Below, in pieces: positions 26,329-40,500 of a stretch of DNA of 64,000 nucleotides. Both the position numbers and the translations under genes were made by a program. Source of the DNA: Neodiprion pinetum (lineage: Eukaryota > Arthropoda > Insecta > Hymenoptera > Diprionidae); the NCBI RefSeq assembly GCF_021155775.2, contig NC_060236.1, forward strand, positions 31,693,548-31,757,547, in the 5' to 3' direction. The first letter of the stretch is position 1; the number at the start of each line of letters is the position of its first letter. The notes below the pieces were generated by a model. It did not search any database, was not told the DNA's origin, and was given only the letters and a program-made list of their open reading frames with translations.

Positions 26329-26487
26329 AAATGTCTGCAAAAAGTTCACCCTTTACAGCTTCAAAGTTTATTGAGAAAATATGACAATGAATTACTTGGC
26401 GCTGTTGTTAAACTTCTAAAGATTGAAAGTCTTAAAATGGATTCAGGAGATAACCGATTCGCTTATAATCCGTCAAATGAAAAATGA
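26329..26487 (+). CDS. possible terminal coding exon, unrecognised
   Basis: A good acceptor (TTTTACAATTGCAG, AG at 26327-26328) opens a 52-codon reading frame ending in TGA at 26485-26487. The peptide begins KCLQKVHPLQLQSLLRKYDN and continues with a leucine-rich amphipathic stretch and a polar tail ending PSNEK. The first 33 residues have the look of a small helical bundle; a UBA/CUE-like domain crossed my mind, but there is no motif that settles it. Codon third positions and composition are more protein-like than nearby frames. No partner exon could be found; a 13-bp stretch at 26039-26051 between a perfect AG and GTGAGT may be a micro-exon or chance. The function is unknown, and it could be a chance open frame. 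Confidence 0.35.
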   Translation, partial: KCLQKVHPLQLQSLLRKYDNELLGAVVKLLKIESLKMDSGDNRFAYNPSNEK

Positions 26488-27397
26488 ACAGAATCAGCTC
26501 ACACTAATAGCAAGTTCTGAAGCTAGTTCGCGTGTTAAAAGCACATCAATTATTCTTTCAAGAGGAAGTGAACTGTGCGCGTTGTATCTATGACATCTTT
26601 CCACCGTGATTCTCGGTATTTTCTGGAGAATGATAAAAATTACTTTCATTTCAATTCATACCATGAAATGTTTGACTATTCATAAAAAACTGGAGGTTGA
26701 TTAACTTACAATTATTTTATACAGAATCGTGACAAAATCCGGCTTGGTTCTAAACCAAATGGTGGCCAATTTGATGGCCAAATTCATACGCGTTGTAAGG
26801 TACGGTGGTAAAATGCTTTAAATATCGTAGGAATCACGAATTTGTATTGCCAGTGCTGACGTTTGCTGAACGGTTGACACATAATTAGCATCCTGGTTCA
26901 AAGAAGGTGCGATCTGAAGATGACAGGAGGCACAATAACTCCCGGCAGGCGCCCCAACAACTTGCCTGCTTACAGACACCCGACCACCAAAACTCTCCCA
27001 ACAAATCTATCAACCCCTGCCCCAAGGCTCCTGAACAGCCACGGAATTGTCTCGCTAACTCGTAAACGGGTTTGAAATTCGCCCGCAGAAGTTTATTCGC
27101 GTTTTGTTTTTTTTTTAACCTGCTTCCTTTCTTCTTTTCTTTTTAATGGAACCAGCACGAAGTTTGGTAATTCTAGCCAAACCGATGCCCAACTTCTCCG
27201 AATTTCTATAATACTGGTAAAAGTTTTGACAAGTCCAAAAGACGGCCGAAAACGAAGCGATTGATGGATTAGGATTTATTTATTTTTTTTTGAAACGAAG
27301 AAAGGTATCGTGCTTCTGGGATTGGTGAAGTAGTATTAGGGCTTCAATTCACGGGGAAAAGGAGTTCTAGTTTGTTTGCTTGAAATGCTGAGTAACT

Positions 27398-27429
<32 letters not shown>

Positions 27430-27444
27430 AAGAGAAAGAGAGAG
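27398..27444. repeat. GA microsatellite
   Basis: GA repeat with A interruptions. Confidence 0.9.
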
Positions 27445-29658
27445 TGCAGGTCGATCAATTCTACAGGGCATCGAGTCGCCTCCTTTCTATAAACTTTGGG
27501 TAAAAGTGGTGAGCGGAAACAAGGCCGCGCGAGATGAAATTAGTTTAAGGAGTAATTTAAAGTTAATTGGACGCCAGTTTCTGAGAATAATTCCTTTCGC
27601 TGCTTCCTCTCTCGCTTATACTTCTTCTTGATCCCTTCTCTGAGAGCTGTTCGAGCCACGTCCTGATCGTCGTCACGTTATAGGTAGGTACTATATGAAA
27701 GAAGATTTTTGCAAATTTTTCGTACACGTCTCCACGAAACTAAATGTGTAAAAACTAATAATAGCCAATGGTACTCGGGTTATCACAATCATAGCAAAAT
27801 TTGTACTCTCTTATTTGTGACAAATTTTTTAGACTTAAAGATCGAGTTCTAGCTTGTGGAAAAATCTCTTCTACCGCACACGAACCAACACAACCCTCCA
27901 TATACAGCCGTCAGTGAGCACCAATTGAAATGGTACCTTCTATAACGGTGACAGAGATTTCCGCACGTTGATCGGGGATTCCCGGGGCGTTTCAGTCTGC
28001 GGGGGATCCACAGCTGCGAGGCCTTCCGTTTCGCCTATGGTTTCCTCTTCGCGATGGGGGAGAGAGAAGGGGCTCGTTATCAACAGGCATTCAAAGGACA
28101 CGACTTTCGAACCCTGGCGACCATCCAGGATTTTGTATCACGAAATTATTTATTTAGTAGTAAGCGCTAATTTAGTTTTCCTCAAAAGAATATCGACTTC
28201 TCGCATATTCGTCTTTGCAAAAGTTGAAACTAACCGGCGCGCGGCGTCCCGTAACCTTGGATACAGTTTAAGTCGAGTTCTTCTTGATACAGTTTCTTGA
28301 TGTTTAAAAAGTCTACAAACTGACACGTTATTCGGCGCCACTTATAACGTGCTTCACGTGAAGTATACATGTATGCACGTATGATTTTTATTCAAAAGGC
28401 CGCGGTGCTCGTTAGAGGTTAAATTCGAAACCGTTCGCACACGCCCAGCACGCCGCCTGCTGCAGCCTTCTGTCCTCAGCCAGTTCTTGTATAATAACCT
28501 CGTTTATACGCCGATGTGTGGATGTAGTCGTTTCTACAATGCGAAACGAAACGTGCCTCTGATGGTAACTCGACACCATCTAGCTACCGAAATAATAATA
28601 ATGATAAACGTAATAATGGCGGGAAGGACAAAAAGTCAGCGAATCAGACAATCGACCTGGATTCTTTGCAGTTAGGCGCTCCGAGTCGTTTACAAATGCC
28701 AAAAAGAAAAGTCAAAGTACAAAAATGCCCTCGATTCAGAATTGTACAAATGGAAGGTAATTCGATCGATAATATTTACCGACATTTAAATTTCAGGTGA
28801 AAATATAGTCAATAACTGCGTGAAGAAGCTTATGGTTAATTTGTTTTTAGGAATTGCTCACACTGTCATAAAAATGCCGTGTGGACTTCTGTGGAATATT
28901 TTTTTGTATCAATCCAACACTATTTAATGACAATCTAATACTACTTATCGTCAATTTAACACTATCTGACGTTCAAGTTTTGAATTGACCACGAAAATTG
29001 TTCTATAGTTATAGGCCACACGGGCCACTTTTGGTCAATTTTAAGACCGTCGATGTTTTACAGTGTACTGTGAAAAGAGTGGTCAGAATATTGATGCGGT
29101 TTAATTTCCGGTATTGTTTTGACTGATTTGGTAGCTTTTTCTTATGCGAGCATGACAAAATATCAATTGTTCACCATAAACGTACTAGAGAAAATCTGTG
29201 CCTATAATAAGAAAGACTGGAAGCCGTAAAGCGAATCGAGCGAACAGTCTTTGGCATGATCTCAAGATCCCAGGTGATGTCTGGCCCCATTCCCATTTCC
29301 ATTCCCCTTTCCATTTCCCTCACCATGGCCAGATACAAGCGGTACCAGCTGAGCAGCTGATCGGAAGTCGAATGACACGGCGTCGTAAAGACATGCCGAC
29401 AATATGCGTGCGTGGAATAATAATATAATCGTGAATAAGAACCTCGAATAATTCATCTCGGTGAAACAAGCTGCACGGGGAGAAGCGATAAGTATAAGTG
29501 AGAGCTCTGGTAGCCACTCCGCCTCCGCGATTTAAACAATGGTCGGTTGTGTTCAAGAAGAGGCGCATCTTGAGGAGCTAGGGGCGCGTGCGCCGCCGGC
29601 AATGTTCCAGAATCGCCACTTCCGGTCTCATTCAAATATCGCCTTACCTTCTTGGTGT

Positions 29659-29694
29659 GCACCACCACCACCACCACCACCACTACCACCACCA
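29659..29694. repeat. CAC trinucleotide repeat
   Basis: About eleven CAC/CCA units with one CTA interruption. Thr- and Val-rich frames across it are artefacts. Confidence 0.9.
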
Positions 29695-31225
29695 TGATCA
29701 CTAGGACTCTGCAATATTCTATTCGTCTGATCGTCAAAGAAACGATCATGCATGGTATGAATTTGATACCACCGGATATGCCTGCCATGCCACCTACTTC
29801 CAGTAGCTCCTTTCTCCGTCTTGGTTCGGGGCGTCGTCCCCTTGGCTAATACCTCTCCTCATCCAGGTATAGAACAATCTCTTCGCCACTTCGCTTAATA
29901 CACACTGTCGTATAGCTGCCAACGTCGTAACGTCCTTCGTTCTTATTGATGCACTCTGCATTATACGTGTAAGAGGATACCGGCAGACGGACGCGTGCCA
30001 GGCGTGCGTCTCGTTCTTCTCTTCTCTTGATGCCTGCAGCCAGCTTCGAAGGAGAGTTAGGGGTTGGTAGGTGAGACGACGTTTGCATTGTTGATGCAGT
30101 CGGATGGGATTTCAAAGTCTCGATCAATTATCGTATTTGTATTCGAAATATCTCGCATAACAAGTATTTCAACTTCTGAATGGTAGATTTCTTTGACGGT
30201 CAGAATAAATTTGCAAGTAATATTGTCGGTTTCAGGTTATACCTGGTGCCTCGAGAATCAGAGTTCACACCGTATGATGTCACATCCGTCATTTTAATAT
30301 ACAAATCCGAGTCCATGTTGCACATTAGTGTAAAACTTACATCACAAGTGGTGAGAAGTTTCTGCTAATTTTACATCACTTGACGAGGATTGTGATATGC
30401 CTGAAGTCGTACGGAGTCGAAGCTAGGAACCTGAAGATATCCCACTAGTTATTATCGACAAAACTGTAAAATATATCAAAACCAATTTATAAAATCGGAT
30501 TAACAGACTATACGCTCGAAACCGATGATCCAAGTTGACGTCAAAGACAAGTTTCTGCGCGGGGTTGAAAGTTCTGGTACAGATAGTACATAGTGTCATC
30601 CTCGAAATTTTGCTTCCAAGGTGAAGCCAGCCGCGTGATCGAGAGAAATCGGGGGCATACGGTCGCGAGTGTATGAATTGGTTCTTTATCAGATATTGAT
30701 GTGTGTACTCCATTTAGGGGCTGCGTGCAGTCTATTACCTCGGCGATCCGCATTGATAGGCACGTCAAATACGGCATCCGCACACATGGATTCGAATATA
30801 GACACGAGCAGCCTCGACATCACGTGTATTCATTGCACAACGTCCCACCACCACCACCCTCTGCCTAAACTCTCTCCTTTCGCCCTCACTCCACTCCCCG
30901 CCAAGAGCCAATAACAGCTACGAATGTTGATTGGCTGGCTGATAGCCGTAGTTGCACACGGTGATCGGGTGATGAATGCCTTCCAAGATTGGAATCAAGC
31001 GTTCCACGAGTACGGCCAAGGCACCGTCAACCGCCTGTAACTTCGGAGGAACCACGAGCTTGATAAGAATTTTCAGACATTGAAATGGGCGGTGAATCGA
31101 TAATGGTCAGAATTCTTCTAAAGTACCAACGGACATTTGAAAAATTTAGAATTACACCACGAGACACTATAGTCCATACTTTTATCTGGCTTGTTTTTAC
31201 CTAGTCACTACTTAACACGTATGAG

Positions 31226-31452
31226 GTAAGTGTACCAGTTGTACACACGTTTAGACCAAATTATCGACCCCTTTATTATCCAAAATTATAAATTTGCGGT
31301 ACAAATTGTGAATTTCTCGATGACTAAATTCAATTGGTTGGAGGATTATACACTACAAATTCATTTGTTGGTAATTTTAGAACTAAGGATCAAAGAGATA
31401 CAACCCAAAAAAGGCCAATAATTGGAACAGGGTCAATAACTGGTACACTTAT
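31226..31452. repeat. short inverted-terminal-repeat element, copy 1
   Basis: 227 bp with ends GTAAGTGTACCAGTT and its reverse complement, non-autonomous. It shares its full length with the copy at 48496-48706 (for example the blocks CCAAAATTATA, CACAAATTGTGAA-like, TCTCGATGAC and GATACAA). The shared sequence plus inverted ends identify a MITE family. Confidence 0.8.
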
Positions 31453-33223
31453 CTTAATGCTAATGTCGACGGATTGCCGATCGGTTCCTCGGCAGTACAA
31501 TATAATCTGCAGCCTAGATTCCACCCACCTACTGTACCCTCTCGGCGCCATAAGTACACCAATCGACAAAGGCGCTAAGGGCAAAGTGTCGGAAGTCTTG
31601 TTCGGCGGTTGCCAGCTGCCGCCCCCAGGGTTACCCTTACCCTACGGTACGTGGCTCTAGCCTGCTGATGCCATGCCATCTCTTAGCGCGACGGGTGCCT
31701 CGGACGGCTGAATACCCTTCGGGGTTTCTCTCGCGTCCCCGCCTTCATCACCGCCTCGATTCCAACCGGAGTAAGCACTGCTCGCGCTTTCGTTCCTCTT
31801 TATTCCAATCTCTATGTGTGCCAAACGAAGCCCAAAATACATTATACGTTGGGGCTTTCACCCAAAATTAAATCGTATCTCTACTACCTTGTTTAACCCG
31901 TGACGTAGAACTCAGGCAGGTTCATGTTATATGTTCGAAACATACTACTGACAAAACATAGTGTGATCCTCAGCAAATTCGCAATGGTCAATTTGATGGG
32001 ATAATGGGGAGGGGGAGGGGTCACGTTTCTCGATATACCCATTTAATTCCCTCTGTTTTTTCCCGCCAAACCGTTGTGGTGATTGGTTAATACGCCAACG
32101 ACAGACACGTGGCCGGAAGCCGGTGTTCGCTTGCAGCGGTTCCGGTCCTGTGGGATGAATAGCACATCTCGTCGTATCGTATTTGATCGCTGTTTAAAAT
32201 TATGGTTGTGTATTACGTCCTCACCTTGTATGTGTGGTGGAGCTGGCTGCCCGAGCTATTGTCCCACATTTCATTATATCGTGTAGAACGGAGTATCATA
32301 TGTCGCGAATAAGTGAACGACGATTGTTTTATCCGTGATAACATCTTTAGCCAGCAGCTTATAAGGAATCTCGAATCTGGAAGTAATGATCGTGCGCTCG
32401 ACTTTAACGATCGTTACCGATTTGACAACTCTCTTATCGGTACGCAGTGATTACGGTTTGGAAATAGGGGAGGCGTGGCTGTTGAACTGCTATTTAAGAC
32501 GGGAATTGAGCGGTGATTTCGAGGTTTATTTAGCGGGAAATGATGCCTTTCGAGTTAAACACGACGAGGGAGTGAAGACGTAGGGTGGGACGCACGGATA
32601 TATTGGTTTTATTGTGTGAGAAGTCGGTAAAATTATAAACCCCTGGTAGTGATTGATGTGAATAAATGTTGTTTTTTTTTTATTTGGTAGCAAATTTTTC
32701 CACGCTGCTGCCGATCGGCATACACTACTTTTCCCTGATGTAATTTGTGAGCGACCGCATGACGTACAACGTTGAAGTGAAATTTTCACCACCACAGGCC
32801 TGACTTTCTGCATCTGCGCCTCCCCACAGTTTGATAATATGTTAAGGTTCACGGAGGAACTGGCGCAGTTCCGTTCCCTGCTCCAACTGTCTTCTTATCA
32901 GACCTCGAGCCCCGGGGGACAGGCTAATTTCTTTCGAGGCCCAACGTACGCTGGGCCCGCTTATCGGTGGCTATCGATCTTATTAAGTGAGCAATGCACA
33001 TGCCACTCTTGGAGTTGGGGGTGGTGCTTACTGGTACAAGCTTCTCCGCTTCCTCGCGGTTCATACATATGCAGGCTGTTGTGGAGGCCAGCCGACAACC
33101 GGCCTGACCCTTACACCTGCCTCAGTGCTCATTGCTCACTCCTCACTGCACAACGCCGCTGCTTTTATACCGCTGTATGATGATGATATTCAATTTTCAA
33201 ACTTCAGACAACTCCCATTGCAA

Positions 33224-33262
33224 TACTGCTGCTGCTGCTGCTGGTGCTGCTTCTGCTGATGC
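33224..33262. repeat. CTG trinucleotide repeat
   Basis: TGCTGCTGCTGCTGCTG followed by degenerate units. Confidence 0.85.
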
Positions 33263-36200
33263 AGGGTTTAATACAGAATATGCAAAACTCCCACGACATT
33301 TGCTTACCGATGTGCGGACTACTTCATGTTTATGAATTATCATTCCTCGGTGTCTCGTATATAATCAGAAACTGAATATTCAACCGTGTAGCCAGTGACT
33401 GAATTGTCTGTTCTGTTATATAAGCAGCACCTTGATCAGGTATATTGATACGCCGTTGAAGAAAATATCTGATGAGGAATTCTAATGCCATATGCACAAA
33501 ATGAGTAAAACGCGAGGCACATGATGCGCAAGAAGAGATTCATGGATCAGATTCAACTATCGTCTACCTACAGAAATATAAAAGCTTAGAGGATTGATCC
33601 TTAACAAAGCAGTTTCGGGATTTGGAAACAGGCTTGAATATTTTGATAAGCTGTAATGAAAAAAAGTCATAGCAAGTGAGATAAAAAAAAAACAAACAAA
33701 ACGAAACTTCCTTGTATCTCAAAATTGGTTGGTTTGATTTTTTTGAGGTTCCGAGTCCAAATCAGCGATAAAAGCCGCCTGAGAATAGATTTTAAGACAA
33801 AACCTAGGTATTTGGTTATGAGATCGAGTATTAATATCCATACGAAGGTTGCATGGGACTCGATCTATCCTGGGATTAAGCAAACATGTGATGCTTCTTT
33901 TGAAAAGCACTCAATTTAGTCGAAGAGCAGAGCACGAGAGGTGAGCATGGGGAGGAAAATGATGAGCAGTAGCGAGAGGCGGGCTATTCTATCTGATAGC
34001 CGAGCCTTGATTGATATCAGAGCTTTAGCTTGAGCTTTAGGGTAGCCGTCGGGGTGCCAAGTACTGGAAGGGGTTCATCCCGCTAGATGAGGGAGGAGGT
34101 TCTTGCTCGGGCCATCGAGCTAGAGGTTTTCCTGCGGGATTAACAGCGAGTGTATGGGTACCCACTGCGCGCCGTTTAGTATTACGGTACCAAAGTTTAT
34201 AGGCAGTACCTACAGCATATATCTGTCCTCGGCGCACACCAGCTGAATACTGCTGCAGGTAGTGGTGGTACATGTTTAATTATAATCTAATATTTAAAAG
34301 GCAATTTCACGGCTTGTTTACCGTACCCCTAACCTTAGGTACGTCGCTCTATTCCCATACACCACCAACATAACCAGTACCTACTGTCGATACCCGCCGA
34401 CGAGTTTTACCCACGATAGAATCCATACGCAATATTTCGACTTGTGTCTGGTCAATTACCGTCCATTTCTCATTACCCTCATTTTGCATTTTAAACGATG
34501 CCCATTTCCGGATACGAGAGTCGTGAACCATTACGCATGGTTCGGGTCTCTCGATAACGTGATCATTTTTATTAGTAGAACAACAATACGTGGAGAGGCA
34601 TAAACGGGTGCAGGACCTACGATTTGATAAGCCTCTTAGCAGCACGTTGACAGATGGATTTAGCGAGGAATAAATAATAACGAGTTGACGCGTGGCCGGC
34701 TAGGGCCACGATGGAGAAGTTCGATATGTACAGAGCATGGTCGGGTTCTAAGTGGCATAAACATGCCATGTTATTTTTTTATTATATCAGGTAGATAGAG
34801 TCCAGGCCATTACGATTAATCTCTTCGTGTTGATTCATTCCACTTAATTTATACGTAAATTATACCCAAACGACTTGACTGCGTGTTGGGTCGAATCACA
34901 CACACACACGCACTCGCGCAAACGGCATAATATTATACTCTAGTATCTACCTATATCTCTTTACCCGACGCGCGCTATGTATCATGCCACCATGTGTGTC
35001 TCTCTATAAAAGTGTGGCTAACGCATTATATGCGAGTGTGTAACGTAAGCACGGTCCACCTCCATGCTCGATGAATAACTATGAACTTCCTGTTTGATTC
35101 CAATTTACTTTCACCCCTGCAACTTGGCACCCACCTACCTGAGCCTTGCAGCACGTACCCTATCCAGACTGCTAACCTGATTCAACGATTAGGCGCCATT
35201 TCCTTATCGACACAATGTTCTTTCAATTTTCTTTCTTTCACTTACCTACCCACCCCGCTGCATCTCCTTGTCGAATTGTTGAAATTTCATTACACATTGC
35301 CGCACAGCATGGCGCATGCATCTCTTGGGTTTGAGCAGACCCAGTCATGATTATCGGATGTACTAAATCTCTGTAACATCAATTTCTCCATTAAATGTTG
35401 TGCCGGTTCGTCAATATCTGCTTTTATCTTCTCGGCTCATCGTTGGTTTACTTTGTAGAAAAGACGGCATCGAGATGGGTGGTTCTACAAAAAAATTTTC
35501 ACGTCGACACGTGAAGTCAATGATGGTCATCGCCATTAGCAGATAAACTCACTGCGGTACGTATCATCTCTTCTGCCTACTTTTCTGCTTTGTATAATGT
35601 AGGTATAGGTGTAATCCGGATGGCTTTGATGTCATTGACGCCAACGGACGAGCTGTGAGATCTCCTTATCTGATTCACATCTCTCAGAGGTCCTTTGACG
35701 CCTCTGATGCCTCTGGTGTCCATTCTGCCACCGACCTGCTCTGTTTTCACCTACCAGTTTTGCATTCAGTTTACTTTACCACACATCGTCGTCCAGCTCC
35801 TGGCAAGGACGACGAAACCTGTCGCCCACCAAATCATGTCAAGTAGCCGCCATGGTTTTATGTATTATAAAGTGTGATGAAGAGTGCAGGACGACGCTTT
35901 TTAATCACACTTTGCAGTTTGCACTTAGGCCATGAAGCATGAAACGAAGATGAGAGGCTGATGTCAGATTTTTTTCAACGGTAGATTTACGCGTTCTTTT
36001 TTATCGATCCTTTTCTTCAACTTTTGTGTTTTTTCTACCTCGTTTCCGTATGTACACCTATATTTTTGTGAGCTCAACGACGTGTGGCGTGGCTGTAGTG
36101 TGAAGTATGTAATTAAGAAAATTAATTATCACATCACAATTAGTCATGCACGTGTAGTAAAAATGGAACTCGGTTGGTACAAGCCAAAAACTAAGTATCA

Positions 36201-37508
36201 CACTGTGAGATCTTAGAAATGTCTACGAGATAACGCATCAGCTATTATACCGAGACAAGACGACAATGGAAATATTACTTCCGGCTGTCTAATATCCCGG
36301 TTTATACGCGAACATACTATTGCGATTAATGTATGTATGCGCATAGACAGGAAATTCCTCTACTGTTAATTTGGTTGATGAATCCTCAAATTCTATTAGG
36401 TATCTGGTATGGGTGACAGGTACTAATTGCTTGTCAGCTTTGCTTATTCTATATATCGATATACATATAACTTACAATATACCGGTTATATTTTTCAAAT
36501 AATGTTTACAAACAGAAAATTGAGGCTTCTCTGACAATAATAAAATTAAAAAAAACAACATACCGCTGACGCTTGTATGAGTTTTACGATTTGTAACATT
36601 TTTTATTTCTTCCGCACGTCATCGAACCGCGAAATTCTTTTCCTTGCAACTTTCTCAACGTGAATTATGGCACGGTGTAAATCGTCACTTGGTAGTCACG
36701 TGAAGGTGCAGCCATTTGTCAAGTATGTAAACATGTATATGAATATATATATATATTATATGTATATGTATACATATACAGCTACCGTGTTGCACGCTAA
36801 GAAAAGAGCAATCGTTTAATAATACATCATAATCTTCGTAGCGTGACTAGCTAAACGAAAGCCAAGCCTGCAGCGTCACTTATACCAGGCCCTATGTTTA
36901 TATCATTCATTCAGTTATTATTTTATGAATGGGTGCGGAGACTCCCGTTCCGAGATTGTAACAGCAGTTAAAAACTACCGTTCTTATCATCCGATAATCT
37001 CGAAAAATAACGAGATCCTATAACCATTTCACCCGGTAAGTTTAAAGTTTTTCCGATTCCCCGGATTTCCATAATATCCGTTCAGTAATTTTCAAAACAA
37101 CGGCAAGACGAATGTCCGATTGCTAAAATCACGGCAAGCGGTGAACGAAACGCCAACTGGTGGTGGCGTCGTGCAATAAAATGACCGTTATTTTTCGGTG
37201 AACCGTGATTGGCTGCAACTTTGATCGGCTTTAATTCGAAAACCGTGCGAAAATGAGCTTTATTGGGTGAACCGATTTTTCGTTGTTCAAGAGGAATGGT
37301 ACGCAGTGCCAACTTAACCTTATGCGAGTTTACGAAGTGTGAAAAATCATTTAAAATTCTCTAGATAAGCGAGCTACTGTATGCGAATAGAAATTATCGT
37401 TGTCGTGAATCTTCGGTGTCACATTATGCTGCGTGAATTATGACAGGGTAGATTAGTTTGCGCAACCCTTAAGTCCGGCCGACGGGACATACAGGTGCAT
37501 TTTATCGA

Positions 37509-37544
37509 CTGCCCGCCTAACCTAACCTAACTTGACCTAACTCG
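37509..37544. repeat. interstitial CCTAA-type tract
   Basis: GCCTAACCTAACCTAACTTG followed by degenerate copies, the same unit as at 18.6 kb. Confidence 0.65.
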
Positions 37545-40500
37545 AACCAACTAACGTATCTCCCTGCACACTACAAATTACTCGAACCCGGCACCTCCGT
37601 CGGGCGTAATAATACCGGTAAATGCATTTTACGCATTTTATTACTCGGGCGTCTGTTTTATTTACCTTATATAGGTATACGTGTAAATGTATATTTTTAC
37701 CCTGCACGCGTTACTGGGGAATAAAGATCACCGAGGGGACTTAAACGCCGCTCGTGCTACTCGACACTAAACGTAAAAAAAAAAAAAAAGAAAAATGAGC
37801 GAACCGATGCGTGGGACGTTCTCTTATAAAGCCAAGTAGACTCCAACAGTAGCAGGGAGTCAGGCATGGAATTCAATATTCAAGAATTGCACAAATTGGT
37901 TGTACTTTGACTGTGTTGGAAAAAAAAAATCAAATTTCTTCAATCTTGATTACGTTTTTTTTTTTTTTTCTTTCGCCTGATTAAATCGGTTGAAAAATCG
38001 ACGCCAAAGCGTGTAAGTGAAAGTATACACGGGTATGATGTGTAAGAAACGGTGTTCCGGAACGTGTTTTTGATCGTATATGTATAAGTAACATCTGCTG
38101 TATAGCTCGTACGTCTCGAGTCGAGGGATTAATTCTCTGTTAACAGTAATTATTGTTTTTGTTGATGGCCCGCGGCGGCTGTATTTATCTATAAATGTGT
38201 ATGAATGTAATATAAGCCCTTGAGTTTAACTGCAGCGCACGGGTTTGTTAATATTCTACCGACGACTAATTTCGGGCCTATCAATCCCCAGATAATTCGA
38301 ATGGGACATATAAATACTTGAAGGTGTGACACTTTCGGTTTTAAGATCGAAGATAACAGCGTCACGCCGTCGCCTCACGGCTAACCGAGCTGCACGAAAT
38401 TCTTTAGGCCTCGACGCCAGGGTGTGTCTCAAGTACCTGCGTAAATGTGTATCTTACATCTATGCACAATGTCGTCCTTTATACCGTATAATGTACAGGT
38501 ATTTATAGACGAATATTCAAAACACGCCTGCCTGCTGAATTGTATGTTATACAATTTTTTTTTTTTGTTTTTTCATTTTTCATAAGCGATACTTTCGTTG
38601 ACGATGATATCACGCTGAGAGGTTATTTATATTGCTGAATTAAAGCATGATAGAAAATTGTGCGAAATTGTTGAAGCAAAATATTACACGTTCGCATGAA
38701 TTGCTGCAGCTTATATTTAATTTGTACTTTGCTTAACGAAAAAAAAAGAAAAATGACCTAATTAAGGTGCCAACGTGTCTGTACAGAGACTGGGAATAAT
38801 TATACCGCAGATTACGCTATCGTCATTCAATCTGTCTAATTCTTATTTATTATATTTTTAGCATTCACGTATAGCTGCCGCACTTATCGCCAAGGCTGCA
38901 AAACGTTCACCCGTGTATAGATTTTAGAAAGAGATTTACGTTAACAGAGGACATAAATAGAATTCTAGAATGCGTAATTCAACCCTACTTTTTGTGGTCT
39001 TGAAACAAACAACGATATCCTTTATTTATTTTTATATTTTGAAATTTGATACTTTCAATTGAGAACCGTCTAATATCCGTAATCGCGAATAATTCTTCTA
39101 CTTTGTATACGAAAAGACGTGTAATTTTGCATTGATCAAATATATTTATTACAACAATAGAGGGAAGAAAGCAAATGTTGAGCTAACGCACAAAAATATA
39201 TACTGAAAATTCGCTCGCGTCCTCGCAATATGGATGAAAACCTGGGAGAAATTATCAGACTAGATTACAACCCTGTGTAAGGTGAAGAGGCGTGAGGTAT
39301 AAGAGCAAGGTAGCCGCATGCAGAGGAGAAAATCGCGAGGGCAGGCACGCAAGGTAGGTATAATCAGAAATGAAATCGTCGTATTTTCAACGGTACAGCA
39401 TATACGACAAGACAGTTTAGACAGGCAGGTCTCAACCACCTTTGACCTACACCTCTCACAATCAGCACCGTGTGTATAATCAGAGAGAAAAGGTGCCGCG
39501 TTGCGACGCCCTCACCTGATTTCGAACGAACCATTCGTACGTACGTACAACGGCTAATCTTAGTCTGCTATCTCCAGCCGAGAATTGCTAATGGTTAAAG
39601 ACTGGCTGGGGAAACGCTAGACGATCACTTATATACTCAACGCGATTATTGCTCAGAGTTTATAAAGTCGAGGCCATAGAATCCCCGGAGTAAGGAATGG
39701 ATCGGCGTCTCATAGGACAGAACCGACCCCACCTTACAAACATTTCACCATATACCAAAGGAATACTCAAGATTCTTCACCAACTTTTAACCAACTTAAC
39801 CAGCTCACAATGCGTCGCGTGATAAACTCAAACGTCTAACTACACTTGCGTTTCGCAAATTCGAGGTGATCATGAGGATCGTTTTGCAAGGCGTTACATT
39901 GGGCACGAACCTAGAATGAGAGGTACTGATTGACTGTGGCATTTAAAATCTCCGATTCAGTTACGGTGACGGAAATATTTTGAACCAGTTTTTTGATCAC
40001 AACAAACCAGATCTTCGCAAGTTGAAAGATTCAGAGATAAGTCGGGAGCGAAAAAAACTGAATGAGAGTGAAGGTGGAAGATTTATTGGCCGAGAGATTA
40101 ACCTCTTCTTTTGCAACTTGTGTACCCTGAACTGCGTGCAGGAGGATCCATCGGGAATGAAGTGATCCTTGTGCGTTATACGTTACTATACGTATATAGG
40201 AATGAGAAGAAGGGAGAAAGGAAGCCAGCCGATGCGAATTTTCAATTTTTCTCCCACTAATCTCTCTCTCTCCCCTTCCGCTGCCCTTAGGATCGTTTTT
40301 CTTGATCAAATATTGGAACAGGATTTCTCGAACGGATATACCCTACTCCGACATTTCTCATACCTATACACGTTATGCCCTGATCGTTTCTGCGGTACAT
40401 ACAAAGAATAATCAAAGAAGACAGCCGTGCAGCTGAGCTAACCCCATGTATGCATTATCGAGCACTACTGTGCCATTAAATCTGGGCAGCGAATGTGTGC

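Noticed and set aside
26918..27073. 51-codon plus-strand frame starting MTGGTITPGRRPNN
   Set aside because: Pro/Thr-rich with no match and no second exon; kept only as a note.
32839..33259. Overlapping plus-strand frames rich in Cys, Trp, Ser and Ala
   Set aside because: Two competing frames, a CTG repeat at the end and no domain; not enough to call a gene.
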